From PLanc-01 sp035342095 (lineage in GTDB: Bacteria; Planctomycetota; Phycisphaerae; Sedimentisphaerales; Anaerobacaceae), in contig DAOQWL010000012.1 of NCBI GenBank assembly GCA_035342095.1, forward strand, positions 28,168 to 92,167: 64,000 nucleotides of DNA. The letters are read 5' to 3'. The notes under the pieces are model-generated. The model was not told the DNA's origin. It worked only from the letters and a program-made list of their open reading frames with translations, and made no database searches. Below, one piece after another: positions 17,640 to 26,381 of the stretch. The number at the start of each line of letters is the position of its first letter. The first letter of the stretch is position 1. Made by a program: the position numbers and the translations under genes.

Positions 17640-17999
17640 GGCTGACGTGATGGAAGGATGGTTTCTGACCGGGGATGATGTGGGCCCGGTTCGAAGGATC
17701 GGTGGAGCTTCCTGATAGGGAGAAGGGTTCCCTGTGTGGGTGTTCCACACCAACAGAAACGGCTCGGCCATTCTGCATGGGACCAGAGTGAGCGGCGTTT
17801 GCAGAAAGGAGGTGGCACGCTCTTGATTTTTCCCACTATGGGGGTCCCTAAGGGACCTGCGGCATCCTCTGCGACAATCGCGTGACGATGCAATTCGCCG
17901 GGCGCAACCCTCAGATCCAGGGGGGGCCAGGGCGAGAATCTCGTGTGTCTGGTGTGTGGCCGGCACGTACATTTCCACTTCCTCAGAAGGAGGAGCATC
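17640..17999 (+). ncRNA. Long 5' leader, candidate regulatory RNA
   Basis: About 360 nt lie between the promoter and the start codon. A short hairpin (GGTGT/ACACC) is followed at once by AACAGAAACGGCTC (17752-17765). About 50 nt later comes AAAGGAGGTGGCACGCTC (17805-17822). The same blocks in the same order occur in the leader at 23350-23643, where the hairpin sequence differs but still pairs. No known riboswitch class was recognised. Confidence 0.4.
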
Positions 18000-20900
18000 A
18001 TGGGCAGAAGATCGTTTTATCTCATCGTGGCCCTTGTGGTCGCAGGGTCGGCGGGCCTTGCAGCCGCGGCCGACATCGGCAAGGGCAACATCCTCATCGA
18101 AGAATGGTTCAACACGGGCGGCGCCGTTACGGACAATGTAGACACCCTCCACGCCTACATCAATGCCGGGAATCCGCCAAGCCGATCCCGCTGGATCCAG
18201 GCGATGGACCGTCCCGACGGCGGCGAGGACTACTGGGGCAACCGAATGCGCGGCTATATCTATCCGCCCCAGACCGGCGACTACACGTTCTGGACGTGCA
18301 GCGACGACGACAGCGAACTGTGGCTCAGCACGGACGAGAATCCGGCGAACGTTACGATGATCTGCAACGTCGAAGGCTGGACCGATTACCAGAACTGGCA
18401 GTACAACACCGGCTCGCCGGGCACGACCTACAAGTCGGCGGCCATCAAACTGACGGCCGGTCAGAAGTACTATGTTGAGGTCTACCACTCGGACGGCACC
18501 GGTGGTGGCGTTGTCAGCGTCGGTTGGGGCGGCCCGGGCATTGGCGCGGGTCCTGTCCTCGTAGCCGGCAAGTATCTGGCCCCTTGGATCCGGGACCCGG
18601 AGCCCATGCTCAGCGCCAAGGATCCCAGTCCCGCGGACGGCGCGATCAACGTGATCATGCCCGTAATACAGTGGACCAAGGGCGCCACGGCTGTGTGGCA
18701 TGACTTCTACTTCGGGACGGATCCGAATCCGCCCTTCATCGGTCGTCAGACAGCGACCTTCTACTACTACCCGGCGGGCGCCTTCGAGCCGGGCCAGACC
18801 TACTACTGGAAGGTCGACGAAATCGAGGCCGACGGCACCGTTCGCCCCGGCGAGGTCTGGAGCTTCACGGCCCAGGCGCTCATCGCCTTCGCACCCACCC
18901 CGGCCGACGGCGCCACGAACCAGATGCCCGGCCTGATCCTCACCTGGGTGCCCGGCAAGGACTCCGTCAGCGAACACATGTACTTTGGAATGGACGCTGA
19001 TGCAGTGGCCGAAGGCGCCGCCTCGGTGGACCAGGGCGCCGTCCAGGATTCGCAATTCAACACGGGCGCCCTTCGCGCCTCCACCACCTACTACTGGCGC
19101 GTGGACACGGGGACAGGCGCTGCTGTGCTGCCAGGCAAGGTCTGGAGCTTCACCACACGTGACGCTGGCCCCGCCAACAAGATCATGTACGAGTACTGGC
19201 TGAACATCAGCGGCACCGCGATCAGCGCCTTGACCGGCAATGCCCGCTATCCGAACAACCCGAACCATGCGGAGTATGTCAATTCGGTGGACAGCCCGGT
19301 GAACTGGGCCGACAACTACGGTCAGCGGTATTGGGGATGGCTCAAGCCGCCGCAGACCGGAAACTACACCTTCTGGGTGGCCGGCGATGACTACCAGGAG
19401 TTCTGGCTGAGCACCGACGCCAACCCCGCAAACGCCACTGTCGTGGCCAGCGTCATCGGCTATACCGGCGCTCGCGACTTCGACAACGCAGGCGGCACCG
19501 CCACGGCGGCTCAGAAGTCCAGCGAGATCGCGATGACTGCCGGTGAGAAGTACTTCTTCATGGTCATCGGCAAGGAAGGCACCGGCGGCGACAGCACATC
19601 CGCCGCCTGGCAGGGCCCGGGAATCGACGCCCGCGAGATCATCACGAGCGACTACGTGGATCTGTACGCGCTCAAACCCTTGCAGTCCTTCGGCCCGACT
19701 CCTGCGAACGGCAAGGTTGACGTCGTGCAGGACGGAGCGCTGAGCTGGGAGGCCGGGGAGCTGGCCGAGCAGCACGAGGTCTACTTCGGCGAGGACGCCG
19801 ACCTCGTAGCAGCCGCCGACACCTCCAGCCCGTTGTTCATGGGCAAGCAGACGAAGACCACGTTCGACGCCGGCGATCTGGACTGGAACAAGACCTACTA
19901 CTGGCGCGTCGACGAAGTCGGCGCCTCGGAGACCTGGAAGGGCAACGTCTGGTCGTTCACCACGGCCGACTTCCTCCTCATCGACGACTTCGAGAGCTAC
20001 GACGACAAGGACAACCGGCTCTACGACGCCTGGCTCGACGGCTATGTGGACAAGAGCAGCGGTTCGCAGGTCGGCTTGCTCGACTCCCTCAACGGAACGT
20101 TCGGGGAAACCACCATCGTTCACGGCGGCAGACAGTCGATGCCCCTGTTCTACAACAACACAGCCTCTCCCTACTACTCGGAAGGCACCATGACATTCGG
20201 CTCCGCCCAGGACCTGTCCTCGCACGGTGCCGACACCATCTCGGTGTTCTTCCGCGGCATCGCGCCGTCTTTCGCCCAGAGCACCGACGGCGAGATCCTC
20301 ATGAACGGCATCGGCGCCGACATCTGGGACGTCTCCGACGCCTTCCGCTTCGCCTACAAGACGCTCAACGGCAACGGTTCGATCGTGGCTCGCGTCAACA
20401 GCCTGTATCGGAGCAACACGTGGGCCAAGGCCGGCGTCATGATCCGCCAGAGCACCGCGGTCAGCGCCCCCAACGCCATGATGGCCAAGAGCGCCCTCGA
20501 CGGCAACGGCGCCAGCTTCCAGTGGCGACCGACGGCCGCAGCCGCATCGAGTAATGCGGATGCCGGCAGTGTCGGTATGACCGCGACGTTCCCCTACTGG
20601 GTGAAGGTCGAGCGGGTCGGCAACAGCTTCTCCGGGTACATTTCACCGGACGGGACCACCTGGACCCAGTTGGGCACAGCCCAGACGATCACTATGACCG
20701 ATCCGGTTCTGATCGGTTTGGCCGTGACCAGCCATGACGCGGCCATTGTGACCGGCGCGTCGTTCTCCAACATCACCACGACCGGCAACGTCACCGGCGC
20801 CTGGACGACCGTGGACATCAGCAGCACTCAGGTGGAAGGCAACTCGGTCGAACGCATCTACCTGACCGCCAAGGACAACTCCAAGAGCGTGACGCTGTTG

Positions 20901-21092
20901 TGCCCGGATCTCATGGCGACAGGACGGTTCGAGTGGCAGCAGTGGCTAATCCCGCTGAGCGACATCACCGCAGGCGGGGTGAAGGTCACCGCGATCAAGT
21001 CGCTCGCGATCGGAATCGGCAATCGGCCCAGCCCAACCGCGGGCGGAACGGGCACGGTGTACTTCGACGATATCCGCGTCATCAAGCCGTAG
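18000..21092 (+). CDS. Large secreted protein with two PA14-like domains
   Basis: This 1030-residue exported protein has a signal peptide (cleavage near AAAADIG). A PA14-like domain (about 25-195) is followed by two fibronectin-like repeats with the YYW(K/R)VD signature, a second PA14-like domain (about 400-560), another such repeat, and a 'DDFESY' module. A concanavalin-like DUF1349-type domain follows (about 755-940). The final segment ends in FDDIRVIKP. There are no catalytic motifs and no anchor at the C-terminus, so it is probably a secreted glycan-binding protein. Start ATG 18000 is chosen for its AAGGAGGAG. Paralogues are at 5441 and 23644. A terminator follows. Confidence 0.85.
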   Translation: MGRRSFYLIVALVVAGSAGLAAAADIGKGNILIEEWFNTGGAVTDNVDTLHAYINAGNPPSRSRWIQAMDRPDGGEDYWGNRMRGYIYPPQTGDYTFWTCSDDDSELWLSTDENPANVTMICNVEGWTDYQNWQYNTGSPGTTYKSAAIKLTAGQKYYVEVYHSDGTGGGVVSVGWGGPGIGAGPVLVAGKYLAPWIRDPEPMLSAKDPSPADGAINVIMPVIQWTKGATAVWHDFYFGTDPNPPFIGRQTATFYYYPAGAFEPGQTYYWKVDEIEADGTVRPGEVWSFTAQALIAFAPTPADGATNQMPGLILTWVPGKDSVSEHMYFGMDADAVAEGAASVDQGAVQDSQFNTGALRASTTYYWRVDTGTGAAVLPGKVWSFTTRDAGPANKIMYEYWLNISGTAISALTGNARYPNNPNHAEYVNSVDSPVNWADNYGQRYWGWLKPPQTGNYTFWVAGDDYQEFWLSTDANPANATVVASVIGYTGARDFDNAGGTATAAQKSSEIAMTAGEKYFFMVIGKEGTGGDSTSAAWQGPGIDAREIITSDYVDLYALKPLQSFGPTPANGKVDVVQDGALSWEAGELAEQHEVYFGEDADLVAAADTSSPLFMGKQTKTTFDAGDLDWNKTYYWRVDEVGASETWKGNVWSFTTADFLLIDDFESYDDKDNRLYDAWLDGYVDKSSGSQVGLLDSLNGTFGETTIVHGGRQSMPLFYNNTASPYYSEGTMTFGSAQDLSSHGADTISVFFRGIAPSFAQSTDGEILMNGIGADIWDVSDAFRFAYKTLNGNGSIVARVNSLYRSNTWAKAGVMIRQSTAVSAPNAMMAKSALDGNGASFQWRPTAAAASSNADAGSVGMTATFPYWVKVERVGNSFSGYISPDGTTWTQLGTAQTITMTDPVLIGLAVTSHDAAIVTGASFSNITTTGNVTGAWTTVDISSTQVEGNSVERIYLTAKDNSKSVTLLCPDLMATGRFEWQQWLIPLSDITAGGVKVTAIKSLAIGIGNRPSPTAGGTGTVYFDDIRVIKP

Positions 21093-21147
21093 AACGCTGC
21101 GGCGTACAGCAATGACTCGCGATTCGCAGCACATCGCGGAATGAACT

Positions 21148-21187
21148 CGGGGCCTGTATCCAACGGGATGCAGGCCCCGGTTCTTTT
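21148..21187 (+). terminator. Intrinsic terminator after the large PA14 gene
   Basis: CGGGGCCTG (21148-21156) pairs with CAGGCCCCG (21171-21179), followed by GTTCTTTT. Confidence 0.8.
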
Positions 21188-21239
21188 GCCGAATCGAGCC
21201 GGCGATCGTCCCGGTTTCCCAGTGGTCCGGGCGGAGTCC

Positions 21240-23165
21240 TCAGCGACCCGCTCTCCGGCGTCCTCCTGCCCAGGCCAGCCCCTCGCGAGCCGGCTTGCAG
21301 CCCGGATCGCGTTTGAGGGCCTCGCGGAACCGGGTGGCCGCCCGGTCCTGCAGGCCCGCCTGACCCAGCGCCTGGCCCAGCAGGACGTGGAACGGGGCAA
21401 AATCCGGAAGGGTTTGCACGACCAGATCGAAGCAGACCGCAGCCGCCTGGAACCGCCGGAGCTGGTGCAGAAACGTGCCCAGATTGTATTGCAGGACCCA
21501 GTCCTCGGGCCTGGCGGCAATGGCCTGCTGGTAGGCCTGAATCACCTCCTCGACGAATCGTTCATCGACGCGAGCCATGACGGCCGCGATGTCCTTCTCG
21601 GCCTGCGCCTGTCGCTCCGCGTGGTCGAGCTGCCCGGTGAAAGGCGGATTCGCCGTGAATTTCGCCATGGCCGCGGCGGTGTTCACCTCGTCCCACGGCG
21701 TGAAGGCCAGCTCCTTGGCACACTGCCGGCTCGTGGGGATCTCCCCCGATCCGGCCTGCGACACGCCCCGCTGACGCAGGCATTCCAGGATCGTCGGCAG
21801 CATCGCGCGGGCCACCTCGTAGTCCCCTGGAAAACGCAGGTGTACGTGCTCGTAGAAGAACTCACCGCCGGGGATTCCGTCCTGACACAGACCGCTTTCA
21901 GCCAAGGCCTTGTCCACTTCCACCAGTCGGGCCCTCCCAGCGGCAACCTGACGGATGATCTCGTTGATCCGGCCGTCCGCGCGGAATTGCATGGCGTCCC
22001 GGTCCCTCGCGACGACGAACTCCCGCTCGGCCGCCCCCCGCTCGCCAAGCGCGAGCTGGCAGCGAGCCATGCGGAAGTGGAGTTCCGCATGGTGGTCATC
22101 GATCTCCATCGCCTCCCGATAGCGACACACCGCCTGCTCCCTGTCGCCGGCGGTCTCGATGCGCACGCCCTCCCGGTACAGCCGATCCCACTGTTCCTGC
22201 CGGGACGGGGTCCAGTCCCCGCGGTGCAGGGAACCCAGCGGCGGGCAGTCCCGCAGATTGACCGCAACCGTCGAGACAATCACGCCGGCCCCCGCTTGGA
22301 GTCCGCGGCGACAAATCCGATCCAGATTCATAGAGAAGTTGCGGTACACGTATGCCCGCTGCGGATCGTCGAACGCGGTGCGACGATCCTCGAAGTACTC
22401 CCGATCCCGATGCCCTCGCCGGGCTTGGCGAGCCTCGGGATTGGCGCCAAACAGCTTGCGGAGGAGCTGACCCGTGCGAGTTTGTTTGGCGAAATGAAAC
22501 ACCGGAATCCAAGTCGGGTATCTGCCCAGGAAGCTCAGTGAAGTCCTGGGACCGTAGAGCCCGTTGAATTCGTTGTTCCCAACGTATACAATAAACAGGT
22601 CGGGTTCGAGGGCGGCGCAATCCCCGGAAATCCCTGCGATAACGTGCGAATTGATGCCTCGCATCGCGGCGTTGACGACCTCAATGGAACGGTCGGGGAC
22701 ACAATGGCGCAGCATGACCTCCAGGATTCGGACGAAGCCAAAGGACGGGTCCGGCGTACCCATCGCGGCGGATTCCCCCAGAACGAAGATGCGGATGCCG
22801 CCAGGGGGCTTTTCGATGGGGATCAGGCACGGCTGCGGTTCTGAGAGCGTTTCCTGCTGGTAGTGCCAGCCAAAATGGCTGTTCGTCGTCAGGTAGCCGG
22901 ACCGTTCGCTCCGGACGAAGAACGAGGTCGGATACCCCACGGCCAGCAGGGTCAGAACGCCCTCCAGGAGCAGCAGAAACACTCCCGGCGAGACCAATGC
23001 CACCCCAAGCCGCACGATCCACAGCCGCCGCCCGGTCAACCTGCCCGGACCGCCTCTGAAGGTCGGCGACCCCGCTCCCGATTCCTGCCTGCGTCTTGTG
23101 TGTCGCTTCGATCTGGCCACAGGAGACCCCATGACTGAAATCATCCGTCCCACAAAATCCGGCAT
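21240..23165 (-). CDS. Membrane SGNH-hydrolase-like protein with TPR tail
   Basis: This 641-residue protein has a basic N-terminus and one membrane helix (about 50-75). An SGNH/GDSL-like domain contains VLGESAAMG (block I, GES instead of GDS), VYVGNNEFNG (block III) and a late YEHVHLRFPG that can supply the catalytic His. TPR-like helices lie within (about 330-380) and at the C-terminus (about 540-630). SGNH domains in such membrane proteins often act as O-acyl esterases or transferases on exported polysaccharides. The exact role is unknown. The start is uncertain (23165, 23144 or 23132). Confidence 0.75.
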   Translation of the reverse strand: MPDFVGRMISVMGSPVARSKRHTRRRQESGAGSPTFRGGPGRLTGRRLWIVRLGVALVSPGVFLLLLEGVLTLLAVGYPTSFFVRSERSGYLTTNSHFGWHYQQETLSEPQPCLIPIEKPPGGIRIFVLGESAAMGTPDPSFGFVRILEVMLRHCVPDRSIEVVNAAMRGINSHVIAGISGDCAALEPDLFIVYVGNNEFNGLYGPRTSLSFLGRYPTWIPVFHFAKQTRTGQLLRKLFGANPEARQARRGHRDREYFEDRRTAFDDPQRAYVYRNFSMNLDRICRRGLQAGAGVIVSTVAVNLRDCPPLGSLHRGDWTPSRQEQWDRLYREGVRIETAGDREQAVCRYREAMEIDDHHAELHFRMARCQLALGERGAAEREFVVARDRDAMQFRADGRINEIIRQVAAGRARLVEVDKALAESGLCQDGIPGGEFFYEHVHLRFPGDYEVARAMLPTILECLRQRGVSQAGSGEIPTSRQCAKELAFTPWDEVNTAAAMAKFTANPPFTGQLDHAERQAQAEKDIAAVMARVDERFVEEVIQAYQQAIAARPEDWVLQYNLGTFLHQLRRFQAAAVCFDLVVQTLPDFAPFHVLLGQALGQAGLQDRAATRFREALKRDPGCKPAREGLAWAGGRRRAGR

Positions 23166-23314
23166 CCGACCTCAGCATACCACGCCGGACATCCTCGTGC
23201 AAGGCCAAATCGCTCCACAATCACCGGATCAGGGCCTCCCGCCCGCCGCGGGACCAGACCGCCACGCGGGTTGGACCCACCACCTTCTCGGACTGGAGAT
23301 TCGTCGTTTGAGTC

Positions 23315-23343
23315 TTGACGCCGAGACGACGATATGTTATACA
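23315..23343 (+). promoter_or_regulatory. Promoter of the smaller PA14 protein
   Basis: TTGACG and TATACA with a 17-nt spacer, almost the same sequence as the promoter at 17605, including non-core bases. Confidence 0.65.
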
Positions 23344-23349
23344 GGAGTC

Positions 23350-23643
23350 TGGTCCGGTATTTCGTGATTTGCCCGTTGTGGTCGGTGTGCAGAGTGCCCG
23401 CAGAGGCTCGATGGCTGGTTTGCGCCATGCGGGAACGGAGAATCCTGCAATGCGCGTTCGAGACGAACAGTAACGGCTCAATCCCATCGCGTGCCAGATC
23501 GTGCCGCGCTCGTGGAAGGAGGTGATGCCCGCTCCGAAGAGAACCGTTCGGCCTGATTGTCATCCACGTTGGATCCACGCCACAAAGTTGTCAGAACACG
23601 GATCGCAAACAACGAACTCGCAAGGCGTAGAAGGAGGATCACG
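23350..23643 (+). ncRNA. Long 5' leader related to the one at 17640
   Basis: A hairpin GTTCG/CGAAC is followed by AACAGTAACGGCTC (23466-23479), and 50 nt later by AAGGAGGTGATGCCCGCTC (23516-23534). The stem sequence is different from the first leader but the stem is kept, which suggests selection for structure. AAGGAGG precedes the gene start. Confidence 0.4.
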
Positions 23644-25281
23644 ATGTCAACCAAATCCAGATTTCTTTTCATCACCGCGTTGCTCCTGGCATCCTGCACA
23701 GTGGTCTGCGGCCAGGGGTTGAAGGGGGAGTATTTCAGCAATATGACGCTGTCCGGATCGCCGGTACTGACCCGGACGGAGAACGTGGATTTCAACTGGG
23801 GCGGCAACTCCCCGGGCGATCCCCTCGGCACCGACCTGTTCTCCGTGCGATGGACCGGCAGCCTGATGCCGCCGGAGACGGGCGAGTACACGTTCGCCAC
23901 GAGATCCGACGACGGCGTCCGCCTGTGGGTGGCCGGCGACAGCGTCATCTACAACTGGGGGGACCACTCGGCAACGCTGAACACGAGCCGGCCCGTCCAT
24001 CTCGATGCCGGCGAGGCGGTCTCGATCCAGTTGGAGTTCTATGAGAACGGAGGCGACGCCGTCTGCCAGTTCTACTGGGCCGGTCCCGGCTTCGAGCAGG
24101 AGATCGTGCCGGCCATCGTCCTTTCGCCGACCACCGTGCAGAACCTCCGAGCTCGCAAGCCCATCCCGGCCGACGGTACTCTGGACTTCAATCCGGAGGT
24201 CCCGCTGATCCAATGGACCGCCGGCGACACGGCCATGTTCCACAATGTCTACTTCGGCACGACTCCCGACCTGACGGAGGCCGACCGGGTGAGCACCCTG
24301 CAGAAACTGGCCATCACGATGTACTATCATCCGTTCGGGATCACGCCGGGAACCCGGTATTACTGGCGAGTGGACGAGGTCGAGAAAGACCGCGTCACGA
24401 CTCACGTCGGCAAGGTGTGGACTTTCCTGGTGCAGGCGCCGACGGCCTACTATCCCACGCCGGCCGATGGGGCCGTGGATGCCTCGATCAACGCGGATTT
24501 GACGTGGCTGCCCGGCACGGGGGCCCTCCAGCACCAGGTGTATTTCAGCGAGGATCTCGACGCGGTCACTCAGGGAACCGCCGCAGCGGACAAGGGCATC
24601 CGAGCCTTGGCCGACGCCAATTTCGCCCCGGAAGGCCTGGAGGTCGTGACGACCTACTACTGGCGCGTGGACGAGATCCTGACCGGCGGAGCCGTCCGAA
24701 CCGGCGACGTCTGGAGCTTCACCACGTGCCTGCCGATCGATGACTTCGAGAGTTACACGGACAACCAGGACGCCGGCGAGGCGGTCTTCAATACCTGGAT
24801 CGACGGGTGGACCAATGGCACCGGCTCGCTCGTCGGCTACGAGAACGCCAACGGCGGCACGTTCTGCGAAATCGCCATCGTCCACGGCGGCTGGCAGTCC
24901 ATGCCCTTCGATTTCAACAACGTGGACTCGCCTTACTACTCGGAGATCGAGCGGGAATACACGTCGCCGCAGGACTGGACGGCCAGCGGCGTCAACACCC
25001 TCGTTCTGTTCATCCGCGGCAAGGTGACGAATCCCATCACGCCGCTGTACGTCACGCTCCGGGATTCCTCCTCGCACGTCGCCACGATCCAGCACAGCAA
25101 CCCTGCGATTGCGCAGACCTTGTTGTGGAACGCCTGGAGGATCCCGCTGACCGAGTTCGCCACGGTAAACCCCGCCAAGATCAAGAAGATTTCCCTCACT
25201 CTCGGCGACAAGACCAACCCGACGGCGCGCGGCGCCGGCATGATCTTCATCGACGATATTTGTCTGACCAAAGGGATGTAG
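23644..25281 (+). CDS. Secreted PA14-domain protein
   Basis: This 545-residue exported protein has a signal peptide ending near VVCGQG. One PA14 domain follows (about 22-155, with LKGEYFSNMTLSG and PPETGEYTFATRSDDG), then two fibronectin-like repeats with YYWRVDE, then the 'DDFESYTD' module ending in FIDDICLTKGM. It is a shorter paralogue of the protein at 18000 and shares its promoter and leader elements, so the two are probably co-regulated. Likely role: extracellular carbohydrate or cell-surface binding. Start ATG 23644 follows AAGGAGG. The upstream in-frame start at 23557 lacks a signal peptide position and is rejected. Confidence 0.86.
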   Translation: MSTKSRFLFITALLLASCTVVCGQGLKGEYFSNMTLSGSPVLTRTENVDFNWGGNSPGDPLGTDLFSVRWTGSLMPPETGEYTFATRSDDGVRLWVAGDSVIYNWGDHSATLNTSRPVHLDAGEAVSIQLEFYENGGDAVCQFYWAGPGFEQEIVPAIVLSPTTVQNLRARKPIPADGTLDFNPEVPLIQWTAGDTAMFHNVYFGTTPDLTEADRVSTLQKLAITMYYHPFGITPGTRYYWRVDEVEKDRVTTHVGKVWTFLVQAPTAYYPTPADGAVDASINADLTWLPGTGALQHQVYFSEDLDAVTQGTAAADKGIRALADANFAPEGLEVVTTYYWRVDEILTGGAVRTGDVWSFTTCLPIDDFESYTDNQDAGEAVFNTWIDGWTNGTGSLVGYENANGGTFCEIAIVHGGWQSMPFDFNNVDSPYYSEIEREYTSPQDWTASGVNTLVLFIRGKVTNPITPLYVTLRDSSSHVATIQHSNPAIAQTLLWNAWRIPLTEFATVNPAKIKKISLTLGDKTNPTARGAGMIFIDDICLTKGM

Positions 25282-25315
25282 TAGTCCGAGAATCCCTAGC
25301 GTGTCATACGTGAAT

Positions 25316-25352
25316 ACGGGGTCTGCGTCTGCGGACGTGGACCCCGTTCTAT
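25316..25352 (+). terminator. Intrinsic terminator after the PA14 gene
   Basis: ACGGGGTC (25316-25323) pairs with GACCCCGT (25340-25347), followed by TCTATT. Confidence 0.7.
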
Positions 25353-25525
25353 TCCCCAGGTTCGATCCCCTTCTTGGGACCTGTACGTTCCCGGCAAACC
25401 GTTACCACCGGCCCACTTGCGGCCTTTACTAGGTGAAAGGAAAGAAATGGTCGGCTGGCCGGTCAACCCCGGTTGACGCGGGTCTCCGACGAGGCAGGAA
25501 CGTCAGTTGGAGAAAGGATACGACC

Positions 25526-26026
25526 ATGGCACGATACACAATAGTCAAGACGATGTTTGCGGTGGTTGTGGTTCTGTCGCTCACCGCGGCCCTTCATGCA
25601 GACACGAAGCTCGTCATTTCGCACTCGTACGGCGGTATCGGGATCGGACTGGGAGTGGGGATCGGCTCGCCGGTGCCGGCGCCGAGATACCATCCGCCGG
25701 TCCCTTACTACGGCCCAGTCTGCGGTCCGTGGCGACACCACGGCGTCCACATGGGTCCGCCGCGAATCGAACCGGTCGTCGTGCATCCGCCGGTCCTGTA
25801 CCCCGTGGTCAGACCTGTCGTCGTCCAGCCCGCGCCGACGGTCGTAATCCGACCCGCCGTGCCGGTCGTCGAGGAGATCGCGATCACCGTCTGGATCACC
25901 AATTCCAACGGTTCGCAGACCACCGTTCGCCTGACTCGCCAAGGCGCCTGGTACGTGGGCCCGCGAGGCGAGTACTACGCTGAAATGCCCACCAATGAAC
26001 AACTGCGGGTCGTCTACGGCTTCTGA
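25526..26026 (+). CDS. Small exported Pro/Val/His-rich protein
   Basis: This 166-residue protein has a signal peptide (ARYTIVKTMFAVVVVLSL, cleavage after LHA). A Gly/Ile-rich segment and a low-complexity Pro/Val/Tyr/His central part (about 45-110) follow, then a compact C-terminal domain ending EMPTNEQLRVVYGF. The closing motif resembles DUF6515-like envelope proteins; that match is tentative. Start ATG 25526 is preceded by AGAAAGGA; the upstream in-frame start would destroy the signal peptide. Location is probably periplasm or cell surface. Function unknown. Confidence 0.75.
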   Translation: MARYTIVKTMFAVVVVLSLTAALHADTKLVISHSYGGIGIGLGVGIGSPVPAPRYHPPVPYYGPVCGPWRHHGVHMGPPRIEPVVVHPPVLYPVVRPVVVQPAPTVVIRPAVPVVEEIAITVWITNSNGSQTTVRLTRQGAWYVGPRGEYYAEMPTNEQLRVVYGF

Positions 26027-26381
26027 CCCGACTACGAGAATACGCATTCGATCCGGATGCCTCCGACATCTTCCTTTTGACAATTCCACCGGCTCCGGAC
26101 ACTCTGCCGACGGGAATTGACGATTGAGGAAGGACACCGGGGCGAGGAATCGGGTCGCACGCAAAGCGACAGAGGCGCAAAGGGCGGGACTCGGCTTGGG
26201 CCGGCTGCCCTTTGTGTCTTCTGTTACCTGCATTTTCTTCCACGCAACGCACGAGAACGACTGGATTTCCCCATAGTAGCTCCTTAGAATGGAAATATCA
26301 TCCCGTGGCCGGTGGTGAGCCAGACCCCCAGACCGCTGGATGGCCGAAAGCTGCAAGGACCTGCGAATCGGGAGGCGCGAT
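26027..26381. other. Intergenic stretch with repeat-like hairpin
   Basis: No gene is visible. AAAGGGC (26179-26185) pairs with GCCCTTT (26207-26213), and the pairing extends into flanking GCGCAA and GTGTC. This resembles a short dispersed repeat rather than a terminator. Confidence 0.35.

Noticed and set aside
17547..20225. An 892-codon minus-strand frame opposite the PA14 gene
   Set aside because: Val/Gly/Arg-rich shadow of the real gene; no ribosome binding site or motif.
25380..25460. Possible cyclic-di-GMP (GEMM) riboswitch upstream of the small exported protein (GGCAAACCG)
   Set aside because: Only the short GGCAAACC stretch fits; the expected GGGACGCAAAGCC and receptor helices are not found.
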